DNA of 64,000 nucleotides from Limanda limanda (Eukaryota > Chordata > Actinopteri > Pleuronectiformes > Pleuronectidae), in NCBI RefSeq assembly GCF_963576545.1, contig NC_083646.1:10436991-10500990 (forward strand), given 5' to 3'. The notes below the pieces were generated by a model. The model saw only the letters and a program-made list of their open reading frames with translations. It was not told the DNA's origin and did no database searches. Of this stretch, positions 31,701-43,879 are shown piece by piece. The first letter of the stretch is position 1, and each line of letters begins with the position of its first letter. A program made the translations under genes and the position numbers.

Positions 31701-34700
31701 TGTGTGTCAGTGTGTTCGTGTGTGTTTTTCAGTGCTAATTGGCAGCCAGAGTTTCCCATTTTAACCAGTGGTTGGGCTGATAGCTGTCTGGCCCTAGTGT
31801 TGCTCTGCCGTCCTGAATAATTGATATGACACTCATATTATTAGCCCTTCAAGACAAAATGCATCAGCTAAATTATAACTGAGTGAAATGAGGGAGTGAG
31901 ATGTGGAGGCGGAAAACGTCTCGGCATATTGTCTCATGGTTCCTCATGAGGGTCTGTAACTTCCCCACCGCTCCTGCAGAAGATGGAGATCGGCTGTCTT
32001 CGGTGATGTGTGATGTAAACAACATTTTGGTGATGGAGGAATGCAGAGAAAGCAACACACAATTGCTGCTCGTAGATTCGTAAAAAAAAAATCGGGATTC
32101 CTCGCTCGCCTCTGTTTGCAGTCGTTTCTGTCAAAATCCTTCATTAAGCTGGAATGAAATGTGTGTCAGTCTTGAATTCACTCTGCATAAATTTCCCTTT
32201 CACTTCTTACCCCAGCAAGCGCCGATGGACATCCTCTGGCGGGGGGCGGGGTTGGGGATGGCACCGTTGTCATGGATGAGAGCGGGGTCGAAGGTCACGC
32301 CGTCCACATACAGGGTCACAGAGGGGAACTGGACGCTGAGCGAGAGGTGATGCCACTCGCTGTCGCACACCTGTCGGACGGAGTTGACATGAGTGTGAAC
32401 AAAGGAAACTGGTAAAATATATTTTATCATTCACAGGTTCATAAACATCAGGGGAAATAATTTTTACACCTTAACATGAGTAAAATTTGCGATAAAACAA
32501 AAAATACTCATAAATGTTATTCAATAAAAGCAAGTAGGTATTAGCAGTAAATTGTATTTGAATATTAACAATACAAATACTCATTCAGCAAACAAATGGT
32601 TCCTGGAAATGATATATTATCGTATTTATCATTATATACAGTATATTAACCATAAATTGTACATTAAGATGGACGATATGACAGCTGCCTTCCAGTGAAG
32701 CCAAAGAGCCTTGATCGCCACCTGGTGGATGGCTGCAGTATAAGTCTTAAATCCTGCCTCCTCCATGTTAATAGATGAGCAAAAACAACGTAAAAGTTCA
32801 AGTCAAAAACAAATTCATAATTTTTTTCACTTTGATGTTTGTTCAAGTGTTTCAATAAGGACGCTTTAAAAAAGGGGGGGAAACATCATGGTTGACAGCT
32901 GACACTGCAGCTCTGAATCGCTACTACGCAGAAGTGGAGACGTCCATCTTTATTTACAGTCTATGATATTAACATAGTTCTTAGCTAGTTTGTTTTAATT
33001 TATGTGCAGTTGGATAATTGAGCACAGGGTTTAATATTAGTATTTGAGTAAATATATTAAGTTGTTTTCCACCATAAATTAATGTTTGATGAGTGTAGAT
33101 TCCTGCAGACATTTGTTTTATCTTTTTTTAAGTACAGTGGAAAGCAACGGAATCCGAAAAGAAAACACAGGAGCATTACACTGACAGGAGGGGGCAGAAA
33201 AGAGAGACCGGGATAATAAGATCCTGTGGTTCAGACAGAAGGATTTAACAAATCTTCTCTATATCAGCTCATCCTCCTTTAATCCAGGCTGCTTCAATCT
33301 GTCTGGGACCAGTAGCTTCAGTCAAAACAAACCCCCGTCAGCCGCCAGCCTCCTCAACAAACCTCATTATACTCCCATGCAGGCAGGTATGCACATGATC
33401 AATATTCAAGACTTTCTAGGACACAGTCTCTCCTCTATTTCATGCATTCTGATGCATGTGCCACTGTGAAGCATATATGCATGTCTGGCATAATCATATG
33501 TAAATGTGGTGGAAAATTCTGTTGTATCTAACTCATCTTAGAAACTGTATTCTACCAGGTAATATTGAAAGTCTGAAAATGAGTTATATTTGCTGAATCC
33601 TGCAAAAAGGCTGATTCAGCTGTTGACATATAAATTAGTTGTATGAGCTTGTGACCTGGAGAAATAGAGGGAGTAGAGAGAGTTATCCCTTTATCGCTGT
33701 AAACCTATTCAGTAGAAATGTTTCCACATAAACATGTTATTTGAAAGTAGATAGAATCACTTTTAATGTTATAAGTGATGTTCTCATTTTTATGTTAAGC
33801 TTATAGCTCTGTTCTGATTTAATGTTGTATTTCATTTTATTTCACTTTATATTCCTTTGTGTTTTTATGTTGTATTTTATGACGTGTATGTGGATGAATG
33901 ACAATAAAAGTAGATCTGACTTTTTGTTTGTCTATTACCAGAAGATGCATGTTTTAAAAAAAAGAGCAGTGACAGATGGACAAGACGACACAAAGATAAT
34001 AAATAACCGACTATTGTGTTTCCTCTGTTTCAGTTTGACTTCAAGGTACAAACACAAAGGAAACGGTGCGGGTGAGCACATCAAAGCTGAGTGTTGCCGT
34101 TCCCCCAGTACCTGCTCCAGTTTCCACAAGAACTTGACGGGCCGTGCAGCCGAGACGTCGGGCCAGTAGAAGAGAGAGAGGCGACATCCGTGGACGGAGA
34201 GGGAGTAGTGGGAGAAGGAGTCGTCTGTAGCGCAGGAGACCAGGAGAGAAACACAAGATAACTGGAGGTCAGTGTCATCTAGTCAAAACATCTGGACACT
34301 ACCAGGCCTTTTAAACACAGTAGGAGACAAAAAAACATGCAGTGACTTTATTATAGATTTGAATCTGTGGTATTTCTTCTTTTCATTCCAGTTTTTGTTG
34401 AACATGATGCACACAACATTCTGCCTGGCACCGTTACAGCTCTTTCCGTCGTCCACTCGGCTGCCTGAGTGGGGCAGCTGGGGGTTAAGTGCTTCTCTCA
34501 AGAGCACCTTAAATGTAGTGGTCGAGGCAATAAACAGTTTAGAGTATTTTTTCAGGGCGTGATTTTCCCTGCAGCTCTGGGGATTTGAATGGGTGACCTT
34601 CAGGCTGTGAGAAGATAAAGCAACAGTTCTTCAGCCCTATTTTGAAAAAGTGCCCATTGTAAACTACACACATTTGAAAGCACTATTAAAATGTTATTAG

Positions 34701-37700
34701 ACCCCCGACACTGTGATATAACGCACCGTTCTTGACAGTGCTGCACACGATGGTCTCCTCGTCTTTGCGACTTCCTCTGGTCGGAGTGGTCGAGGGCTGG
34801 ATGTTGGCGCCGCCCCTTCGAATCCACAGCTGCAAGGTGAAGTGGTCGCCTGACAACGCTGAGACAACCGAGTCCGGCACCACGGCAACGTGGTTGGATC
34901 CGTTGAAGGAGAAGACCAGTGACGAGTCGGAGGAGGGCAGAGTGGGCAGAGCTGAGGTCCAGTTGGCAGCAGGAGATGGAGGCGGGAGGAGGTCGACTTC
35001 ACCCCTGACGGCACCTGGTACCAGAAACATTTAATAAAGATATTAATAAAATAGATTCTTACTCCCTGGTTAGTCATACGTTTGATGACATATAAAGCAG
35101 AACTCACCACACAGTCTGCGCACGGATCTGTCCGAGTAGCTGTCTCTGTCACAGCCCTTCCCGATGTGGCCGGTCTGGAGGTCTACGGTGGCCTGGATGT
35201 TCCACACGGTCTCTTCGCACGTCTCCAAATGCAAACTGGGAAACAGGGGGATGCTACCTGACCCGGGTGTGTACTCCACACGCTTGGTCCATCCTGAAAA
35301 CAGTGAGACACACTGAGATCGTTAAAAACTGATCATCTCATCTCAAAATGTAAAAAGTAGGAATCTATTGAGAAGGAGGGAATAATATTTGTAGGTGGCC
35401 GAGACGTCACTAAGAGAAAACAGGAAACACGATCTAAACGGAAATGATACGGAAATTGACAATCAAACAAGCTGCTGCTGGGGTGAGCCAGTAACCACTT
35501 CAAAATTGATGGCTTGACTGGGATTTAACCATAGACTGTGCAAACCACAGCTCACTTGACTGCAGAAAGAGAAGAAATTGACGATAAAAGTAACTCTGCC
35601 CATTTCTTTGTCAACATCCGTTGTCGCCTGCTTCCGTTGTGATTGTGTTTCGGACCTGTCGTCTTGGTAACTAGCTACGGTCCTGTTTATGTGAATTATT
35701 CAACCCTTATTCACTTGCTGCTTCTAAACAATTACAAATATTTGATACATAATGTACTTCGAGCTACAAAATGTCAAGTTAGTCAGAAACAGAAACACAT
35801 TCTGTTTTCAATGACGAAGACCCATCGCAGTACAATTAATAGACCACTGTTGTGAATGATGCTATAAATATTTTGTAACACTTAAATTAATTACCTCCCC
35901 TTCATATTACTCATTATTCAGCACAGCCTCTTTGAAACTCAGCTCTTTATATAACACACGCACAAAGGTGATTCATCCAAGCAGCCTCCCACACACACTC
36001 CAACTCAAACAGTTTTAACCACAAAGCAACAGATCAAATCGACACAACACATCCACGCAGCCTCAAGAGACCAAAACCCAGGATCATAACCAGGGCAGAA
36101 ACCAGGGATGACCCACCGATCCATCCCGGTTTGCAGGACGGCTTCACCGTGACCACGACCTGAGCGTCGGCCTGGGCGCGGTTCTTTCCACAGTCGAAGG
36201 CGGTCACCCAGAAGGTGTGGACGCGCTGATGCTTGGAATCCAAGGGCTCAGTGTTCTTAATGTTACCTAGAATCGAGAGACAAGGAGAGAACACAAGGAG
36301 AGAACAGAAGGGAAACAGAAATAGAAGAATTAGTCATCAAACGCCCGGCACAAACAAATGAAGCACTCATTGATAAAGCTCTGATCAGGACACGTACACA
36401 TAAACAGACCTACTGTCATGTTCAGGGCCCGGGGATCACAAATAACAGCACAGGACAGGTTCCAGTAAACAGAATGAAAGCTGAAGGGGTTTCCTGTTCG
36501 CTGAGATAAAGGTAACAGCGAGTGTCTGTGATAGGCTGACAGCGCTCAGCACGCCAGCTGACAAACAACAGGTGAGAGAGGAGACGCTGTGACATGGTGA
36601 GCGGAGCAGCGGAGGGATGAAAGAGAGAGTGGTGGAACCAGAGAAGAAACAAAGTAAACGGGGAAAAGGAAAACAGACGGTGACAAGCCTGCAGCTTCGG
36701 AAAACAAGGTTGGAACAAAAGGTCTCTGTGCTGAGATACCGATCTGATCCCAAATCATGAAAGCAGCCTTCAAAAAAATAACACCTCGGAGTCAATTCTG
36801 CAGCGTCATCCTAATTCAGTCTGCTGTGTCATGTTATAAAATGGCCACGATTGATCTCCCAGTCGATGAACAACTCGTGACACTAATTCGCTTCCTGAGG
36901 AGGAATTTGGGGAATCTACGAGCAGCCGGGGAACAAAAGGATGTTATATCAAACAGCTGCTGCGGTGTTTATGCAGAGACAGAACAATCGTCCTCCCACA
37001 CAAACTCTATTTTAACATCTTTTGGTTTCTACCTGGGAGAGAAATCAGGTACCTGCCGGTCTTTTTTCTCTGTCGCTACGCAGGCAGCACTATCGCTGCA
37101 GCGTCTGGTGTGTTTCTCATCTACTGGAGTTTAGCTGAATACTGAACTGCAGATGGAATCCTTGTGATTTTCATGCTCGCCACCAAGGCCAAAGAGAAGA
37201 AAGGACTCATAGAGCAAATAAGCAGAGTAACCTGGTGACTGGTGGGAGGATTGTGTTTCTGTCGCAGGCAATGACGACAATAACGTGTCCATGATTCCTG
37301 CAGCTTCTGATAAAAACATGTCTCACCGTCGTTGTCAATGGCGAAGGGCACATTGGGAGTGATGATGTCATAGAAGCAGATCTGGCTGTACTGGGGGGAG
37401 CAGTCGGCGTCCAGGGCCTCCACACGCACGATCCGATCAAACAGACGGCCCTCTGGGACGGACGCCTCGTAGCGGCGCTCCACGAACACGGGGGAGAACT
37501 CATTGACGTCATTAACACGGACGTGCACGGTGGCCCTGAGAGAAGCAGAGAGAGAGAGACAGACAATGAGAGGGAGGCGGATTATTGTAACAACAGGAAG
37601 CATCAATGGCTGCATAGTCGTCACAGCAAACAGCCAGAGGAAAACTGAGACAGTGACTGTAATCGTTGTTAAAAACATGAAATCTCTTCTATTTAGATTG

Positions 37701-40700
37701 AATGTGAGGAGAAGGAGGCGTGTGCTCGGACTTGTGGGATTTCTTGCTGTTGACTCCATCAGGTCCCTCGCCGCAGTCGTAGGCCTGGATGGTGAAGCTG
37801 TGCTCGCGCTGGCTCTCGCAGTCCAGCGGCTCCTTGGAGCGGACCAGGCCCTCGCCGGTGGAGCGGTCCAGGACCACGGCTTCAAACTGGACAGACCCCG
37901 AACCGGAGGGACCATTGTGGACCCGGAAGCCACAGATCTCACCTGGGAGAGGGAGGGAGGAAGATATTAGATCGGATCAGGGCTGGTCAATAAGCTGAAG
38001 AATTTCAATAAATAAATCTGAATCTGAATCATACTTAAATATATGTACGTTTTTTTAATCTTTCTCTGGCTTTAATAAAATTAAAAATCTCATACAAAAT
38101 GCTGCAGAGAACAAACATAAGTCAAATTTGGACCTTTAGGATTTACTATTAAAAATCTCCACCGTCAGGCTCCCGCATTCATTTATGAGCTTTTGTGCCT
38201 TTATATACAGTTACATCACATAGGGCATTTAAACTAAAGATTTTTTGTCAATTACCCAAAGTCTGGACCAGGCTAACTCTTGAATGTTGTCTTAATGGCT
38301 CAGGCCTTTCCTACAAATTCTCTGCATTAAATAGTCCTTCATCTCTGTTATTCCCATTCAATATTCATATTTCTGTAAAGCAGTCTCAACTTGAGAGGTT
38401 ATAATTATAGCCACATAATAAAGCAGAGATAAGCCTCTGTGAGAAGAGAACTATCATGCATGGATGCCTTCAGACGATTCTTAGGTCACATCCACGAACC
38501 TTATATCTGAAGAAAGCACAGATATATCTGGAGGTTCCTTTAAACACCATTTTATCTTACAGGATCAGCCATCAAAAGAATTGGAGAGACCAGTCTGCAG
38601 CTGGTGCTCAAAATAAAACCCCCCAGAACAGCAGTTAATCTCGGCTGCCTGACACCAGTCGAAGGTGTGGAAGGTTTGTGCTCAAAGAGCTCATTTTCTC
38701 CTCCTGCTTGACACGAGCCCAATAAATATCAGGGAGGCCCGGAGTAATTTAAGTTGATCTGCTGTAATTGGACTGAAGACGGTTATTTCCAGGACTCTGA
38801 GTGCAAACACGATAACCTTATTCCACGAGGCTGCAGAGGCAGGAGTGCTGCCGAGTGCTCTCGCCGTGACGGGTTGAATTACACTATGATGGCCTAAAAA
38901 TAGTGGAGTACGTTGCCTTTAATATTCAGACTATTTGGAAATGTGGCTGCCAACTGCTCCAAACCTCTTTCTATAATAATAATAGTAATAAGAGTCATGT
39001 TTACTATCAATAAATCATATCCTGGAATTGGTCTCACAGCTGCAGTGTCATTCCAGTCAAAGTTTTTCATTTTTGGCCCGGTGGCACGACTTTCAATTTG
39101 TCCCTGCAAACACCCAGTTTGACCTATTTTCCACTGGAGCCAGATCATTCATGCACTAGTTTAAATATCTGAGAGCAGTTTTTTTATGAGGGGGGGGGGG
39201 GCATCTCTCTCTCCCCCTTTATTCCTTCATGTGGCTCATTCCCGTTGGTGTTACCAGCATAGTGAAGTGGAGCATCTTTGTCCAGGGCAAAGAGGGGGGG
39301 GTTGAGCAGCACGGTGTTGTCGTTCTCCATCACAATCCCCTGGTACTCCGTCTCGATCCATGGCTTGTGCTTATTGGCTGAACGGCACAGAGAGGGGACC
39401 AAAGAGGCTTTGGGTTAAATGGAGCAATTAGAAGGAACCAACGTGTCTATTTTTAACACTCCATTATGGACAAGGACATGGTGAGAGTGTGCATGAGTGG
39501 GGAAATACACAATATCTACTTGTGTGTGACCGGGAAGACACAGTTTAATCACGTTCACACTCTCCCACATTCCCTTTTTTTCCCTTCGCCCTTCCTCCGT
39601 ATGGATAATCTCCTCTCGTCCACACCGAGTGCCAATGCACGCCGTCCAGGTTGGCAGTGTAATTAAAGCCAGTCAGCTTTCACCTTATCACACACCGAGG
39701 GGGATATTGCTTGAATCAATCAGACCAACCGGGCCTTCCACAGGCACGACAACAATGGCTCCTCCGCAGAACAGAGTCCAAATCCAATGCCCGAGGTTTA
39801 CTGTGAATTTAACCTTTAATTGTGAATTAATTATTCATCAGCGTGTCGGGTGTTCTGCGCCGAATGATCAAAAAGCAAGTTAATGAGGCAGAAGGATGAC
39901 GATTTTACACTCCGGCAAAGAGCAACAACAGAAGCCGGCGTGCCTTCCCTCTGTTTTCCTCAATCTCCCGACGCCGCAGCTACAGAGTCTGAAATCAGAC
40001 GGAGGCACAAGACTTGTGTTCAGCAGCTGCTTTGTTGTTTTCACAGTGAATTTACCAGAAAATCTGACTGGAACTAATTCTGCTGTCTTGTTGGTGGGAG
40101 GAGAGTCGACTGAGGGAATTGCTGCTGGTTCTGGATCTGATTAAACCACTCGCTCTGCACACATCCGGCTGGGAACTCAGCTGTAGAGAATACAGAGTAT
40201 TTGTAGATAACTGGGTTTAGATACCAAAACCAAACTTTTTATCTGTATCTTACTGACAAATATAAATATGCCCTTCTCAATCTGTGTGAGGTACTTCACT
40301 TGGTATTTCTATTTTGTAGTAAATTATACTCCAACTGTTTTTCATATTTATGTACTTTTTACTCAATATAACATTAAAATGCTGCTTCAAACCTTTTTTG
40401 AGCAAGATTATGCAAAAACTACAGGACAGATTACCACAAACCTTAGTGGCATGAGGCAGTGTGGGTAAGGAAAGAATCCATTTAATATTGGTGTTTATCC
40501 AAGAAATGTTTTCATCACCTTCATTTTCACTGATTTCCCATTGGGACTAAGGAAATGCGGACAATATTTTTACTTGCATAAAATGTTGAATTACGGTCTT
40601 TTACTGTTAATTGAGTATTTTATAATGAGATATTGATACAGAAACAATTAGAAGATGATTCATTTCATGTTTTCAAAAGAAAATAAACAATTAGCAACTA

Positions 40701-42176
40701 GTTTGATAATTGCTTGGTGAATTTTTGATGTCAAACACTCAGTTGGGATTATTTGCTGATTTCCTGTTTCATGTGATAATCAAGGGAATTGTCTTTGGCT
40801 TTTGTAAAATGTTTGTGTTCTTCACTTTTGAATTTCAGGCAATTAATCAAGAATTTCACAAGCAGAATAATCACTAGCTGCTGCCTTGATGTTTTTACTT
40901 GTGAAGAACATTTAATTAGTTCCTTAATCACGATTTTCTTTTCTACAAATAGAACAATTTTGTTTTTATTCTATAATATCTCATTTGTTTTCAAATACAA
41001 GAAAACTGCCTGAATCTTATTGTCTAATACATTTTTGATGCAAAATTATTATTTGAATGAGAGAATCTGACATAAGTGTAACTGTGACTGAGTTTTTCAT
41101 ACCAGACAGTTTATGCTACTATTCTATTCACACTAATATTGATTGGTACCAAAAAAAAGTATTGCGGCTCAATATCCTGCGCTGATCCCAGATATTCATC
41201 GTCTCCTCTCAAGGTCCAACCCGACACTGTCTCCTCCTACTCTCTTCCACAGTCTCCGTCGTCTCTCTTTTTTGGTCGTTTATCTCCCGCCCTCTGTCCC
41301 CTCTGCTGATCTCCTCCCTCCCTCCGCTGCTATATAGCATTAATCTGAGCATCAGGCCTGTGGATTACATACGGGATTACAGATTGAGAGGCATCCCGTT
41401 CTATCTCTCTCTGTCTCCCCTGGCACTCCTCCACTCTCTGTCACTCTATCGCCCCACAACACACACACATGCTCGTGTATCACACTCCTCACATCCCTCC
41501 TCTCTCTCTCCCTCTCCCTCCTTATCGGCCTGCGTTTTTTTTCCCGGCCACGTCCTCACCTGTCACTGCTTCTTCTCCTCCTCCATTTCTCCCAACATCC
41601 CCACCCTCCCCCCTCTCTCTTTTTCTCTCTCCGTGTTTCTCTGACACTCCATCTCTCCCTCCATCTATTCGTGTTCCCTGCACCGCTCTCCTCTACCTCC
41701 TCCTCTGACACTCTCACTCTCTCCCTCCACGCTGTCTGTTTCGCTCGCCTTCGCCCAGCGTGACAATCACTGGAACAATGATGTTGAATCAGAGTCATGG
41801 TTATCAAGGATGATAAATCTGCTAAAGACAGGGAGACAGATTTATCATCTCGGCTCGGAGTCACAGCACACAGGCGGAGTAGTCCCACCGGGTCATGGAG
41901 ATGAGACACAGGACGTTTGAACGTGGATGTGTGCTGTCGCAGATGCACTGTTTATGTAACGAGGAAACGTGACAGGTTATGATGAAGACATATGAGGTAT
42001 TTCAGAGCAAAGAAATGGAAATTGAACGGCGTGTGCTCCTGTGGCAATAAATGAAAACCATTAACCCAACACTTCACAATTAACAGTCAAAAAAGGATGA
42101 GGAACTGACCTTTGTTGCCATTGGCAACCGAAGTCAAGCAAAGGAGTAGTAAGGAGAGAATACTCATTCTGTCCAT
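24055..42176 (-). CDS. clstn3: calsyntenin-3
   Basis: Eighteen coding exons, all in phase: 42110-42176, 39255-39377, 37732-37942, 37327-37535, 36117-36266, 35108-35293, 34727-35014, 34112-34224, 32211-32370, 31336-31395, 31095-31243, 30004-30152, 26588-26814, 26300-26461, 25827-25972, 25492-25627, 24296-24480 and 24055-24204, giving 956 aa. A signal peptide covers residues 1-19 (LSLLLLCLTSVANG). Two cadherin repeats follow (DVNEFSPVFVE, DADCSPQYSQI), then a laminin-G-like domain (WHHLSLSV, GACW). The membrane segment is at about 853-871, and the cytoplasmic WDDSALTIIVNPME (894-907) is the kinesin light chain-binding site. CLSTN3 is a type I postsynaptic adhesion protein that binds neurexins and promotes synapse formation. 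The cytoplasmic tail is shorter and unlike the human one but keeps an acidic block and ends ARRY. Confidence 0.97.
25173..25410 (+). mobile_element. L2-like LINE ORF2 C-terminal remnant
   Basis: The conceptual + strand translation contains FRALHGQTTAPTLNNLLPP, then SFDKDLLVPFSWIKTKDN and NPRLWNP. These follow the order of the conserved end of L2-type LINE ORF2 (KALHG…, …LLVVPR.RLKTKGDRAF, PRLWNSLP). The remnant has decayed and lies in a clstn3 intron, antisense to the gene. Confidence 0.55.
28672..28711. repeat. (TG)n microsatellite
   Basis: TG tract with one TA interruption, in a clstn3 intron. Confidence 0.9.
28879..29285. mobile_element. MITE-like repeat, copy 1
   Basis: Begins CATAGACTGCGTTTAAGATGG and shares with the copy at 32660-32966 the string CTTGATCGCCACCTGGTGG and the words CTGCAGTA and CCTGCCTCCTCCATGT in the same order. 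The right end is decayed but still resembles a reversed GATGGACG (ATCCATTTTG). Known in form from many fish introns; the transposon class is not certain. Confidence 0.55.
29932..30002. repeat. (TG)n-rich tract abutting a splice donor
   Basis: A degenerate TG/TTTG tract of about 70 bases ends directly at the donor of the clstn3 exon 30004-30152. On the gene strand this is a CA-rich intron start, a type of element known to influence splicing through hnRNP L. Confidence 0.8.
30875..30960 (+). repeat. fish interspersed repeat fragment (copy 1 of 4)
   Basis: Contains TGCAAAAACTACTGAACTGATTTCC, shared in order with 40400-40495 and 52471-52912 (ACTNC.GACAGATTACC). Short and decayed. Confidence 0.4.
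32660..32966. mobile_element. MITE-like repeat, copy 2
   Basis: The left end reads TTAAGATGGACG and the right end CGTCCATCTTTATTTACAGTCTATG. The right end is the inverted form of the left end of copy 1 (CATAGACTG…AAGATGGACG), so the element has terminal inverted repeats. The internal CTTGATCGCCACCTGGTGG matches copy 1. It sits in a clstn3 intron. Confidence 0.6.
34427..34625 (+). repeat. fish interspersed repeat with conserved core
   Basis: The core GGGGGTTAAGTGCTTCTCTCAAGAGCACCT is followed about 70 bases later by CTGGGGATTTGAATGGGTGACC. I recall this pairing as a widespread fish repeat. Its class is uncertain. It lies in the clstn3 intron between 34224 and 34727. Confidence 0.4.
37943..39254 (-). 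other. clstn3: clstn3 intron, AT-rich, possible LINE debris
   Basis: A 1.3-kb intron. Around 38050-38350 the + strand resembles weakly a decayed LINE (NLIQNAAEN-like words), but this is too decayed to call. A poly-G run lies at 39190-39200 near the splice donor of exon 39255-39377. Confidence 0.4.
39378..42109 (-). other. clstn3: clstn3 intron after the signal-peptide exon
   Basis: A 2.7-kb intron between 42110-42176 and 39255-39377. It holds the repeat fragment at 40400-40495 and a long CT-rich stretch at about 41200-41730. No coding exon was seen. Confidence 0.6.
40400..40495 (+). repeat. fish interspersed repeat fragment (copy 2 of 4)
   Basis: Shares AGCAAGATTATGCAAAAACT and the words ACAGATTACCAC and TTAGTGGCATGAGG with the longer copy at 52471-52912. 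Confidence 0.45.
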
Positions 42177-42473
42177 CTGAGGGAGGAGAGGAAAGGTAGA
42201 GGTGGGTAACAGGGTGGGGTGAGGAGAGAGAGAGAGGGGAGGAGAGGGGAGAGAGGAGGGGGGGGTACAGTACATGCATCAACAACTGATCAGCAGTGGA
42301 GGAAATAACCAGACGGACCGAGGCCCGTATCAGATGCTGCAGAGACATCACCAGCAGAGTGTCGTGCATGTAACCTCTGGAGGAGGAGGAGGCCTGCCGC
42401 CACATGATGCTCTTAAATCAGAGCTGCATGTTGAATCAGCATTAAAATGAGCAAATAATCCATAATGTCCTGT

Positions 42474-42503
42474 CCCCACCCCACCCCCCCCCCCCCCCCT
42501 CCC
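42474..42503. repeat. poly-C tract
   Basis: A C-rich run of about 30 bases with few interruptions, between the clstn3 start exon and its presumed first exon. Confidence 0.85.
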
Positions 42504-43060
42504 ACAAACACACACACATGAACACACAGGACAGTTTTCCTCAGGATGACACTGACATGCACATGAGCATATGGAGCAGGGACATGTCAACCTGCTACTG
42601 AGTGGGATTATGTGTGTGTTGCTGTTTTGTATAGATTCTCTATGTGGCCTTGTGGGTGTTTTCCCTGCGTTTTAATTGCGGTCAGTCAGGTTAAAGAAGC
42701 CGCTGCTGTCTCGTAGCAGTGGCCACAGCTGAAGAACGAGTCCTTGGGGGGGGTTCTCAGCTCTCATTGACATAACAAGCCTCTACGTTTTTTCCATTGC
42801 TGCAGTGCTTGGTGAGGCTCCACTGCACAGGAGGTGGAGATATATAAAAAAAAAAAAGCGAGGGGACGCAGACATCTGGTCACAGGTTGTTCAGGCTACA
42901 CATCATCATCACAGCCGGGGACAGGAAAAATAATGCGACAGTAGTCATGCTGCTGCTGACACACACATGAAGAGCCCGGGCTACAGGGCTGCATCGCTCT
43001 GGTGACACACAGGAAACATGTCGCTCGACCCGGAGAGGAGAGGCAGAAAGCGGACGTTAC

Positions 43061-43300
43061 CGTGCTGAGTGCGGTGATGCTCCTGGTTGGTACCCAGCCT
43101 CTTACGCGCGCAGCATCCGCCTCTCACGCCCCTGCCGCTCGGCTCGGCTCGGCTCGGCTCGGCACGGCAGTTCCCCCCCCCCACAGTCGCTCTGGCCCCG
43201 GAAAACAAACCCGACACTTCCAGGTGGAGGAGTAAGAAGGACACACGCACACAGAGATGGAGCTCAGACGAGGAGATGTCAGGCGTGTGTGAGTGAGTGT
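43061..43300 (-). other. clstn3: non-coding first exon and promoter region of clstn3
   Basis: An acceptor CTCCCTCAG lies directly before the ATG at 42176, so an upstream exon must exist. The best donor on the - strand is CAGCACG|GTAACG at 43061. The sequence above it is CpG-rich and contains five tandem GGCTC units near 43138-43163. The upper boundary is a guess. Confidence 0.45.
43138..43163. repeat. (GGCTC)5 minisatellite
   Basis: Five tandem copies of a GC-rich pentamer in the presumed clstn3 5' exon, followed by a poly-C run. Confidence 0.9.
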
Positions 43301-43419
43301 GTGTGTGTGTGTGTGTTGGACTGAGGATGAGGAGGTGTGAGGAAGGTTGAGACGCCGATGGATGCCCTTGTTTTTCGGCTGCACGGAGGAGGAGAGGAGA
43401 GAGAGGGGGAGAGAGAGAG

Positions 43420-43421
<2 letters not shown>

Positions 43422-43463
<42 letters not shown>
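43422..43463. repeat. (GA)n microsatellite
   Basis: GA dinucleotide tract upstream of clstn3. It creates long Arg-Glu open frames that are artefacts. Confidence 0.9.
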
Positions 43464-43465
<2 letters not shown>

Positions 43466-43879
43466 GTGCTATACGCTGGCGTCCCCTCCCTCTCGGCGTT
43501 TCTTAACCCGCCCACACTGCGTCCTTCTCCCTCTCTCCATCCCTCTCTCCATCCCTCTCTCCGCCCCCCCCCTCCACCAGCTGGAGACCAGACTGCTGCT
43601 CTGGCTCTTTTTCTGCTGTGGAAACGCACATTAGCAGTGACTCAGAAGAAGCAATTCATCTCACCACCTTTAAGGTTGTTTTTTTTCTTTATCTGGGCCA
43701 GACGCCTCCATTTTTTAAAAATAATAATCCCTCCCAGCTCCCTCCTCATCTCAAACTGCTCTTAACCAGACTGCAAAATGACGTCACATCACCCCTTATT
43801 GCCCTGTGCTCCCGTACAAATGAAGGCAATGGTGACACACGATTTTACTTCTATCTCACTGAGGACACTCATTTGTATA

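Noticed and set aside
33790..33912. T-rich stretch ending ATGACAATAAAAG, like a LINE tail
   Set aside because: Only the tail-like end fits; no coding remnant was found before it.
43337..43765. Open frames of 95-142 residues over the GA/CT tract upstream of clstn3
   Set aside because: They are Arg-Glu or Leu-Ser strings made by a microsatellite; no similarity or splice context.
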